NCBI GenBank assembly: GCA_015660915.1
Contig: JACTTZ010000004.1
Coordinates: forward strand, 1 to 64,000
Direction of reading: 5' to 3'
DNA: 64,000 nucleotides
Source of the DNA: Methanomicrobia archaeon
GTDB lineage: Archaea > Halobacteriota > Bog-38 > Methanoflorentales > Methanoflorentaceae
The notes below the pieces were generated by a model. The model made no database searches and was not told the origin of the DNA. It was given only the letters and a program-made list of their open reading frames with translations. Positions 51,609 through 60,089 of the stretch are shown in pieces (the first letter of the stretch is position 1; each line of letters starts with the position of its first letter). Made by a program: the position numbers and the translations under genes.

Positions 51609-52880
51609 CTACGTGCTAGATGCTTTCAGCGCAGCTTCAGCCGCGAGTGCGTCGCTTTGGAGTACCCCCGCACTGTCGGTGCGCTCCCACGGCAGGTCAA
51701 GATCCGCTCGCCCAAAGTGCCCGTAGGCAGCGACTTGTCGGTAGATCGGCCTCCTAAGACGAAAAGTGTTGATTATCCAGCCTGGGGTGAGTGCAAAACG
51801 TCGCATAATAATCTCAGAGATTGACGCTTCGGGTATGTGGGCCGTGCCAAACGTATTGACGTAAATCGCGATTGGTTGCGCTACGCCGATTGCATACGAG
51901 ACTTGGATTTCACACTTGTCAGCAAGGCCCGCCGCGACGACGTTTTTTGCGATATATCTGGCGGCGTACGCCGCTGACCGATCGACCTTTGTCGGGTCCT
52001 TCCCCGAAAAAGAACCACCTCCATGTCGTGCCATCCCCCCGTACGTGTCAACGATGATCTTTCGTCCTGACATTCCGGCGTCGCCCTTGGGCCCGCCTAT
52101 GACAAACCGACCTGTGGGGTTGACGTACACCTTCGTGTCCTTATCCATCATGTGGGGTGGGATGATAACGTCAATAACCTTCGCCTGAATGTCACGCCTA
52201 ATAGTTTCAAGCTCGACGTCGGGAGCGTGTTGTGAAGAGATGATGACGGTGTCGACACGTGTTGGCGCGTTGTCTACATATTCTACGGTAACCTGCGTCT
52301 TGCCATCGGGTCCGAGATAGCTTATTTCTCCAGACTTCCTGACCTCAGTGAGCCTTAGCGCGAGCTTGTTGGCAAGCAGTATGGGCATCGGCATGAGCTC
52401 CGGCGTCTCGTTCGTCGCATAGCCGAACACCATCCCCTGATCGCCGGCGCCTAGCTCAGCGTCCTCGGTGACGTCCGGGGGCGATGGTTTGCACTCAATG
52501 TCCGTGGCGTCCTCATTGACGGGCGTGGTACGGCACTCGAGTGACTTGTTGACCCCCTGCGCGATATCGGGCGACTGCTCTTTGATCGACACCACGATGC
52601 CGCAGTTGTCGGAATCGAAACCAAATCGCGAATCGATGTAGCCTATGTCGCGGATCGTATCCCGCACCACGCTTGGTATGTCCACGCTACACGTTGTGGT
52701 GATCTCTCCGATTACGACCGCAAGTCCTGTCGTCACCGCCACTTCGCACGCCACTCGGGCGTTCTTGGGGTCGTGCTCTATGATCGCGTCAAGTATCGCG
52801 TCCGCGATCTGATCACAGACCTTGTCTGGGTGCCCTTCCGTCACCGATTCGGAGGTAAATAAAAAGTTGCTATCAGACAT
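51609..52880 (-). CDS. metK: S-adenosylmethionine synthetase, bacterial type
   Basis: 423 aa; [81 protein letters not shown]. Confidence 0.97.
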   Translation of the reverse strand: MSDSNFLFTSESVTEGHPDKVCDQIADAILDAIIEHDPKNARVACEVAVTTGLAVVIGEITTTCSVDIPSVVRDTIRDIGYIDSRFGFDSDNCGIVVSIKEQSPDIAQGVNKSLECRTTPVNEDATDIECKPSPPDVTEDAELGAGDQGMVFGYATNETPELMPMPILLANKLALRLTEVRKSGEISYLGPDGKTQVTVEYVDNAPTRVDTVIISSQHAPDVELETIRRDIQAKVIDVIIPPHMMDKDTKVYVNPTGRFVIGGPKGDAGMSGRKIIVDTYGGMARHGGGSFSGKDPTKVDRSAAYAARYIAKNVVAAGLADKCEIQVSYAIGVAQPIAIYVNTFGTAHIPEASISEIIMRRFALTPGWIINTFRLRRPIYRQVAAYGHFGRADLDLPWERTDSAGVLQSDALAAEAALKASST

Positions 52881-52981
52881 TGTATTTCGATTTGCCCCGC
52901 TACTGACAACCTTTTTGCCCGTTGGCTTTATAATCGGTATCTATATAAATCGTATGGTTGCTTCAGGCGATTGCGTAATAC

Positions 52982-54250
52982 ATGAGGAATTTTACGATGA
53001 GGAGCATGATCAAGGATATAAACCTCGCTGATGCTGGGGAAAAACGGATTGAATGGGCACGCAGGCATATGCCTGTTCTTGAGAAGATTAAGACTGAGTT
53101 TGCGCGCGACAAGCCGCTTGATGGCATAAACGTCACCGCGTGTCTGCACGTAACGGTCGAGACGGCAAACCTCATCCGTACGCTGCACGCCGGAGGAGCG
53201 AATGTTGCGCTTACCGGCTCGAATCCCCTCAGCACTCAAGATGATGTCGCGGCCGCTCTCGCAAAGAGCGGGATTGTCGTCTGCGCCTTCCGCGGCGAAA
53301 GCGATGAAGAGTACTACACTTGCATTGAGGAGGCGCTCAAAATCGGACCACAGGTCACGCTTGACGACGGCGCCGATGTCATCGCCACGGTTCACGGCGA
53401 GCACACAGAATACCTGAGCGCGATAATGGGCGGCTGCGAGGAGACGACGACCGGCGTGGTCAGGCTGAAGGCAATGGCGGCCGAAGGCGCGCTCAAATAT
53501 CCCGTTATCGCTGTCAACGATGCAGAAACCAAGATGATGTTTGACAATCGGTACGGGACCGGGCAAAGTACGCTTCACGGCATCATGAATGCAACGAATT
53601 TCCTATTTGCTGGAAAAACCGTCGTCGTCGCTGGTTACGGATGGTGTGGCCGAGGCCTCGCAGCGCGCGCGAGAGGTCTTGGGGCGAACGTGGTTGTTGT
53701 GGAGGTCGAGCCGCGAAAAGCCCTTGAGGCGGCTATGGACGGCTTTAGGGTGATGGCGATGCCCGAGGCAGCGAGGATCGGAGACCTCTTTATCACGGTG
53801 ACCGGAGACGTCTCCGTCATTCGAGGGGAACACTTTGCTGTCATGAAAGACCAGGCCATCGTCTGCAATTCTGGCCACTTTAACGTAGAGCTCAACTTGG
53901 AGGAGCTCAAGGGGATGGCGACTGGCACGGCGAACGTCAAAGAGAACGTGGACGAGTATCGAATGGCTGACGGCAGGACGCTCTACGTGCTCGCGGAAGG
54001 GCGGCTCATCAACCTCTCAGCAGCCTTCGGGCACCCCCCAGAAGTCATGGATATGAGTTTTGCAAATCAGGCACTGTGCGTCAGATACATCGTAGAAAAT
54101 CACGCACATCTCGAAAATGCCGTGCACAGCGTACCAACTGCTATCGACAAACGGGTCGCCGCTCTAAAACTCGACGCAATCGGCATTGATATTGAGCAAC
54201 TCACCGCGGAGCAAGAGGCCTACCTCCACTCGTGGACGCTCGGCACGTAG
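52982..54250 (+). CDS. ahcY: Adenosylhomocysteinase
   Basis: 422 aa; CLHVTVETANLIRTLHAGGANVALTGSNPLSTQDD; VVAGYGWCGRGLAARARGLGANV; NSGHFNVELN. Confidence 0.97.
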   Translation: MRNFTMRSMIKDINLADAGEKRIEWARRHMPVLEKIKTEFARDKPLDGINVTACLHVTVETANLIRTLHAGGANVALTGSNPLSTQDDVAAALAKSGIVVCAFRGESDEEYYTCIEEALKIGPQVTLDDGADVIATVHGEHTEYLSAIMGGCEETTTGVVRLKAMAAEGALKYPVIAVNDAETKMMFDNRYGTGQSTLHGIMNATNFLFAGKTVVVAGYGWCGRGLAARARGLGANVVVVEVEPRKALEAAMDGFRVMAMPEAARIGDLFITVTGDVSVIRGEHFAVMKDQAIVCNSGHFNVELNLEELKGMATGTANVKENVDEYRMADGRTLYVLAEGRLINLSAAFGHPPEVMDMSFANQALCVRYIVENHAHLENAVHSVPTAIDKRVAALKLDAIGIDIEQLTAEQEAYLHSWTLGT

Positions 54251-54305
54251 TCCGTCCGTTTGGGCGTCGCGGCACGTAGCGGGAGCTCTTAAGGAATCGT
54301 GAACT

Positions 54306-55376
54306 ATGACAGCGATCGATGATTATATCAAAGAGGTTTTTGGACGAGACGCAAGCGTTGCACAGGTTAGTGAACTTGGACAGGCGGCGGCGGAGCTCAA
54401 AGGCTTTGGCTATGGAAAGCCCTATCTAATCACGTTTTCGTTGGACGGCGTTCTCAAGTCAGTCGTGCTGTCGTCGATGCGACGAGAGGGTGGGTTTGGT
54501 CACGATCACTTTTCCGATCGCGCTCAGATACTCATCTGGCAGCACGCCACGTTTGGCTCACTGCCCCGGCACGTGCGCGCCTTCGACGTAGGCTACTTTA
54601 CTCGTGAGGGGCGAATGCGGTCTGCTCGCGACGCCGACGAGTATTTCATCCTCATGGACTTAGTCGCAGGGACTGAATACTTCTACGACCTCGACCGCGT
54701 CAAGGATGCGGGGACGCTCACCAAGCTTGACGTTGCCCGCGCTCAGGCGCTCTCAGATTATCTCGTAGAAATCCACGCCGTGAAACGCACTGACCCCGTC
54801 ATTTACACGCGCCGTATACGCGACCTCGTAGGTCACGGGGAGCTTATTATGGGCCTGATCGATAGCTATCCTCGAACGTTCGACGTGTTTTCGCAAGATG
54901 ACTTCCGTCTGCTCGAAAAGCGATGCATAGACTGGCGCTATGCCCTCAAGAACCGCGCACATCGACTTTGCATGGTGCACGGCGATTATCACCCGTGGAA
55001 CATCATGTTCAGCGATGGTACTGATTTTACGGTTCTCGACAGGAGCCGCGGAGAATTTGGAGAGGCAGCTGATGATGTCACGTCGTTGAGCGTGAACTAC
55101 CTCTTTTATTCAATTCAAAAGTACGGGAAGTTGGCAAAGGAGTTCAAAACGTTATTTGACCTGTTCATTAGCAACTACCTTGACAAGACGCAGGATCATG
55201 AACTGCTTGAAGTAATACAGCCGTTCTATGGGTTCAGGGGGCTTGTCGTCGCAAGCCCAATATGGTATCCGCACATCGATCAGCAGGTACGACAGAAGCT
55301 ATTCAACTTCGTGCGGAACGTGCTCGAAGTTGAGACGTTCGACTACCGGAACGTCAACGCGCTTCTCAAGGATTGA
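54306..55376 (+). CDS. Aminoglycoside-phosphotransferase-fold kinase family protein
   Basis: 356 aa; LCMVHGDYHPWNIMFSDGTDFTVLDRSRGEFGEAADDVTSLSVNYL. Confidence 0.88.
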   Translation: MTAIDDYIKEVFGRDASVAQVSELGQAAAELKGFGYGKPYLITFSLDGVLKSVVLSSMRREGGFGHDHFSDRAQILIWQHATFGSLPRHVRAFDVGYFTREGRMRSARDADEYFILMDLVAGTEYFYDLDRVKDAGTLTKLDVARAQALSDYLVEIHAVKRTDPVIYTRRIRDLVGHGELIMGLIDSYPRTFDVFSQDDFRLLEKRCIDWRYALKNRAHRLCMVHGDYHPWNIMFSDGTDFTVLDRSRGEFGEAADDVTSLSVNYLFYSIQKYGKLAKEFKTLFDLFISNYLDKTQDHELLEVIQPFYGFRGLVVASPIWYPHIDQQVRQKLFNFVRNVLEVETFDYRNVNALLKD

Positions 55377-55402
55377 TGACGGGCGAGGAGTGACGCGTAG
55401 AC

Positions 55403-55939
55403 GTGACTTGGGCGATCTGGATCACGGGACTGCCGGGGAGTGGCAAAACCACCATTGCACGCGAAGTGGCAAAGAGACTCGCAGGCGAGAAGCTGCGGAC
55501 GCTGCAACTTGATGAGATTCGGACTATCGTCACGCCCCGTCCAACATATTCCGAGCAGGAACGCGATATCGTCTATGCGTTTCTCGCGTACACGGCGAAG
55601 GTGCTTACGGAGTGCGGCGTGAATGTCATAATCGATGCGACCGCAAACCGCAAACGCTACCGGGACCTCGCCCGAGCGCTCATACCCCGCTTCGTGGAAG
55701 TATATATTAGCTGCTCACTCGAGACGTGCAGGCAGCGAGAGGCGCATCGTAGCGCGGAGTTCGCTCCAAAAAAGATCTACGAGAGATCGCAGGCACCTGA
55801 CGCCGTGGTGCCGGGAGTCAATGTACCGTACGAGGCGACAAAGAGTCCCGAGTTGACCATAGACAGCGACAGCGTCGCACCAACAGAGGCAGCTGAAATC
55901 ATCATGCGAGAGATAAGGCGGCGATTAAATGGAGCTTGA
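55403..55939 (+). CDS. Adenylylsulfate-kinase-like P-loop kinase
   Basis: 178 aa; WAIWITGLPGSGKTTIAREVAKRL; IIDATANRKRYRDLAR; YERSQAPDAVVPGVNVPYE. Confidence 0.88.
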   Translation: MTWAIWITGLPGSGKTTIAREVAKRLAGEKLRTLQLDEIRTIVTPRPTYSEQERDIVYAFLAYTAKVLTECGVNVIIDATANRKRYRDLARALIPRFVEVYISCSLETCRQREAHRSAEFAPKKIYERSQAPDAVVPGVNVPYEATKSPELTIDSDSVAPTEAAEIIMREIRRRLNGA

Positions 55940-56762
55940 AAGCGTTATCGTTATGGCTTCCGGGGCGATGGAGTCCGTCCTTGCCTTCATCAGAACGACA
56001 GGAGACTTCTCGGCGATAACAAAGTACAAGGAGCGCGATGTAACGAGGAGGTTCGACCTCGTTGCAGAGCAGAAGCTGCAAGATCAGTTGTTCGAAAGGG
56101 GCGTTAGCGCGCGTATCGTCTCAGAAGAACGCGGCGACCGGATTATAGGCGACGATCCGAGCTGTACGTTCGTGTTTGATCCGATCGATGGATCAAGCAA
56201 CGCCGCGATCGGCTTTCCCTACTTTTGTTCGTCACTCGCCTATGCGCCAAAAATCGACGACGTTTCGCTCAGTGACATCAGTATAGGCGCGGTCGTAACG
56301 AACTCGTTAGATGTGTATGCAGCAGAGAGGGGCCAGGGGGCCCGCCTCAACGGAGCACCGCTCGTGACACGGAAAGCACCGCGCTATAAGCCCGTTGTTG
56401 CTGGATACGCCTATGGCGTGTCGCACGTCCCGCGCGGACTCATCGAATTCGAAAAAGACGCTAAGGTGCGGATTTTCGGCAGTATTGCGTACGATATTTG
56501 CCAAGTCGCAACAGGAACGCTCGATGCAGTAATCGACACTAGAGACCGCTTGAGCAGTTACGACGTAGCTGCCGCGCTCCTAATTTTATACGAGTCTAAC
56601 GGGATTATAACAACGGGTGACGGCAACCTGTTGGATGCTCCAGTAACTGCTTCTAATCTATCCCTTGTATGTTCTATAGACCGAACCCTACACGACAGAA
56701 TTCTTGAGACGTTGGGCCAATTCTCGAATGATGAGACAGAAACGCCGAATAGGACCTCTTAG
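55929..56762 (+). CDS. Inositol monophosphatase/FBPase-family phosphatase
   Basis: 277 aa; IVSEERGDR; FVFDPIDGSSNAAIGFPYF; overlaps the upstream kinase gene. Confidence 0.9.
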   Translation: MELESVIVMASGAMESVLAFIRTTGDFSAITKYKERDVTRRFDLVAEQKLQDQLFERGVSARIVSEERGDRIIGDDPSCTFVFDPIDGSSNAAIGFPYFCSSLAYAPKIDDVSLSDISIGAVVTNSLDVYAAERGQGARLNGAPLVTRKAPRYKPVVAGYAYGVSHVPRGLIEFEKDAKVRIFGSIAYDICQVATGTLDAVIDTRDRLSSYDVAAALLILYESNGIITTGDGNLLDAPVTASNLSLVCSIDRTLHDRILETLGQFSNDETETPNRTS

Positions 56763-57357
56763 CTAATGACGCGCCTCATGATTCATAATCGCGTTCACGG
56801 CAAAGACGCCACGCCTACGTGCGATGCGCTAGCAACGCTAAATAATCAAAAATTCAACGGCCACACTCTTTAGAAATAACGTTCGATCTTGTATGCACGG
56901 CCAAAGAAACGGCCGATGGCGGCCCTTCGAGGGCCCTGTGGTCGGGTTAGGTCGTGCGATGTCGCCACGCGAGAAAGTTCTGCTGGAGAGTGTTTACAGC
57001 AAGGGGGAGAACGAATTTCCTCCTGAGGTTTTTTTTGGAATTCAACATCATGCGGCTCAACGGTCGTGAGCAGGTTTCACATATGACGCTTTCAGAAATG
57101 GTAGCTGAGGGGAGTTGTACAACCAAGTTGAAGTTGAGCGGAAAGGACGCTTGGGGGTGGCTTTGATTTCCACATCCTCCAACTGAGTCAGTCGAACAGA
57201 AGGGGCTATTTGACGCGCTCAAAAACTTAGTGCTATAACGAAAGGGTGCCTAGAGGCTTCACGATTTGGAGCCCAAGCCCAAGAGATCTTGGGGGGATCA
57301 GATCACGGCACGTTAGCCTAGCAGCTTTATATATGTGAGCCCCTCCAATATCGCGTT

Positions 57358-57960
57358 ATGATAAAAAAGGCCTTAGCTATCATCGCGCTTGTCATGATCG
57401 CTTCGCTGTCCGTAGCGGGTTGCACGCAAAGCTCCCCTACATCATCACCGACACCAACTCCGATCACCTCAAAGGAAACGGTCATTGGCAACAATATGAC
57501 GTTTTCTAGCTCTACTGGCTTCAATATCACGTATCCGAAGACACTAAAAATAGACTCAAACAATAGTACTGACAGTCAAAACAGGGTATACATTTACTTA
57601 GTGACAAACAACACACTCGACAGCGTGAACGTGGCGACCGCCGACCTCACCCCGAACGCAACACTTTCGGATTGGGCAACCTACGTTCGCGACTCAGTTA
57701 ATGATTTCCCGAATTGGCAGCTAATTTCAAACCAGAGCACGACGTTAGGTGGCAAGCCAGCATATACCATCGTTTGGCAAGCGACAGTTCCCGTTCAGAA
57801 TGACTCGAACGTTCAAAATACGACGCTTAAAGTGATGCAAACTACTCTGATAAACAACAACACGGGATATATCGTAACCTACAAAGCCACACTCGACGAC
57901 TATAACACGTACCTGGCACAGGCACAGCGAATAATGAACTCGTTTGAGCTGACGTCGTGA
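57358..57960 (+). CDS. Lipoprotein, PsbP-like fold
   Basis: 200 aa; lipobox SVAGC; FNITYPKTLKIDSNN ... GYIVTYKATLDDYNTYLAQAQRIMNSFEL. Confidence 0.75.
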   Translation: MIKKALAIIALVMIASLSVAGCTQSSPTSSPTPTPITSKETVIGNNMTFSSSTGFNITYPKTLKIDSNNSTDSQNRVYIYLVTNNTLDSVNVATADLTPNATLSDWATYVRDSVNDFPNWQLISNQSTTLGGKPAYTIVWQATVPVQNDSNVQNTTLKVMQTTLINNNTGYIVTYKATLDDYNTYLAQAQRIMNSFELTS

Positions 57961-58284
57961 TTCGAGTTTGTGAGTGCTGGCTTATCCATTCCAATTTGAG
58001 CGGGTGGCGCTTACTACGCCACATCGTTCTTTTTTAGGACGGGCAAAAGCGGATTCTTAACGGTAATTAGACCTGTTATTTTGGCGATTTCCTTTGACCT
58101 ACGCTCGGTTCAAAAGTTGAAGCGACACGCGTTCGTGTCCAAAATGTGTCTAGCAATTGATCGGCAACTGCGATCTAGCGAATGATCGACACAAGAAAAG
58201 GGGGGGCGGCCCGGAATGGCCGCCATCCTTGTCTTTTTCCCTGAGATATCCATCAGAGGCGCAACTAATAGTGGGGCTCGCGTG

Positions 58285-58575
58285 CTATGCCTTTTCGTAA
58301 CAACTCCACATCTTGAAAAAATCGGTCCTGCTCATTTGCAACTCGCGCAAGACGGCGTGCAGCAATCCCGCGGGAAGCTGGCGATGTGCGTGAATCGGTA
58401 TTGTGGTCGCTCGACCGTCCTGAGAGACTAAACGAACGTGTGAACCTCGCGTTCGAGTGAGGCGAAAACCGATAGATTCTAAGAACTTCACGAGCTCGCT
58501 CCCGCTGATCAATGGGAACTTTTCGGCGCGCGCTGCAGCGGCGCCCGTTTGCTCACAGCTCGACGTCAGCTTCAA
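58285..58575 (-). CDS. HicA-like type II toxin (mRNA interferase)
   Basis: 96 aa; SGSELVKFLESIGFRLTRTRGSHVRLVSQDGRATTIPIHAHRQLPAGLLHAVLRELQMSRTDFF. Confidence 0.9.
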   Translation of the reverse strand: MKLTSSCEQTGAAAARAEKFPLISGSELVKFLESIGFRLTRTRGSHVRLVSQDGRATTIPIHAHRQLPAGLLHAVLRELQMSRTDFFKMWSCYEKA

Positions 58576-58817
58576 TTACGTCCCCCCTCCTCAAGCTCCT
58601 CCTGACAAAGCTGTATGCACTCCTTAATGTTATCGAGTGCCTCCTCGAGTGTTACACCATAGGAGTGACAGCCTTTCAACGACGGGCACGAAGCAATGAA
58701 ATAGCCCGCATCATCTTTCCGAATTACTATTTGACGTTCCTCCACGAAGTGCCCCCTAAATGGGCTTCTCCTCCATGTATATGAATACATCCCGTTGATG
58801 AGCGTCTGCGGGCGCAA
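58572..58817 (-). CDS. HicB-like antitoxin
   Basis: 81 aa; IVIRKDDAGYFIASCPSLKGCHSYGVTLEEALDNIKECIQLCQEELEEGG; overlaps hicA by 4 nt. Confidence 0.9.
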   Translation of the reverse strand: MRPQTLINGMYSYTWRRSPFRGHFVEERQIVIRKDDAGYFIASCPSLKGCHSYGVTLEEALDNIKECIQLCQEELEEGGRN

Positions 58818-59009
58818 ACAAGCCCCGTGTGTTAGCTCAACAGAGTGGCAGCGTTACAGCGCCGCGCGCGTCGATATGGTCAGAACGAGACTTTAAACAC
58901 ACGGGGATGCCGGACAAAGACTTAAGTCGGCAAACACTCGTGTGTACTGTATCTAAGTAGATCAATTAATCCATTTTACATCATCCAAAGCACGCGAGGA
59001 TGTCCAATC

Positions 59010-60089
59010 GTGTTGAACGAAGGGCAAGACAATCGAAAGCTTAACAGGGTAGGCGAGGGCCTCAGGTCTCGCGTAGCTCGAACGGGCGATGCCGCTTCCA
59101 CACAGAGCGCGGATTCCTCTCAGTTCATCTCGGGGCTGCTCTACGCCCAGGGCCAAAATGACTTCGCACAAGCCCTCGCACTCAAGCGAGCTCTTATTAA
59201 AGAGCACGAAGGAGATGTGCTCGAAGAGATGATCCCCGGGAGCGAGCTCGTAAATGAGCGAGGGACGTGTTACCAGATAGAAACGGTAGAGAGGGTAAGC
59301 TTGCAGACGATACCCTCACTGAGGGCAAAAGAGAGCTTATTATCAGATTTCAAGCTCCTTAACGGCGTGAGAGAGGTGACCGAGAGCGCCTTGAAGGAGC
59401 GTGGCTACCACACCATCGAAGATCTCGTCGGTCATAACCGCTTTGGGGGGCAGGCGCGCCGTTTCCTAGGACTTGTCGAAGCGCTCGACACGGCCGAGAT
59501 TATGGAATGGATTGGAAAAAGGTTCTCAAAATCGCATCCGCTTGCATTACGTGCCTCGGGCTTCCACGCGCCGGACGAGTTGCTCTTCGTCGACATCGAG
59601 ACGTTGGGGCTTTTCTCCAGCCCGATCATAGTTATAGGGCTGGCTAATTCGATCGGCGAGACCCTTAACGTGCACCAATTTGTTCTCAGGGATGTGCATG
59701 AAGAGCCCGCGGCGCTAACTGCATTTCTTTCTCACGTTGACGCACGTAGTGCGCTCGTCACGTTCAACGGGCGAACTTTTGACGTTCCTTATCTTGAGCA
59801 ACGTCTCGCCTACTACCAAATACGCGGCGATTTGCAGAGAACGCACTTCGACGCGCTCCATTTCGCGCGAAGAAAGTGGCAAGGGATGATGCCCGACTTT
59901 CGGCTATTCACGCTCCAGAAGCATCTCCTCGGCGCTCGCGAAACAGACATTCCCAGCGCCTTAGTTCCGGAGTTCTATGAGACGTACTTGCGGACACAAA
60001 ATGTCGGGCCGTTGCTCGCCGTGATTGAACACAACAGACAGGATCTCATCGCGCTTGCACACATTTTTTCGATGCTTTGCGAGGGATAA
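59010..60089 (+). CDS. RNase H-like 3'-5' exonuclease (MrfB/YprB-like)
   Basis: 359 aa; LLFVDIETLGLFSSPIIVIGLA; ALVTFNGRTFDVPYLEQRLAYY; HFDALHFARRKW; VIEHNRQDLIALAHIF. Confidence 0.88.
   Translation: MLNEGQDNRKLNRVGEGLRSRVARTGDAASTQSADSSQFISGLLYAQGQNDFAQALALKRALIKEHEGDVLEEMIPGSELVNERGTCYQIETVERVSLQTIPSLRAKESLLSDFKLLNGVREVTESALKERGYHTIEDLVGHNRFGGQARRFLGLVEALDTAEIMEWIGKRFSKSHPLALRASGFHAPDELLFVDIETLGLFSSPIIVIGLANSIGETLNVHQFVLRDVHEEPAALTAFLSHVDARSALVTFNGRTFDVPYLEQRLAYYQIRGDLQRTHFDALHFARRKWQGMMPDFRLFTLQKHLLGARETDIPSALVPEFYETYLRTQNVGPLLAVIEHNRQDLIALAHIFSMLCEG

Noticed and set aside
56780-57350. Possible small genes (e.g. ORF 56954..57166)
   Set aside because: No start context, motif or neighbour support; treated as intergenic or decayed sequence.
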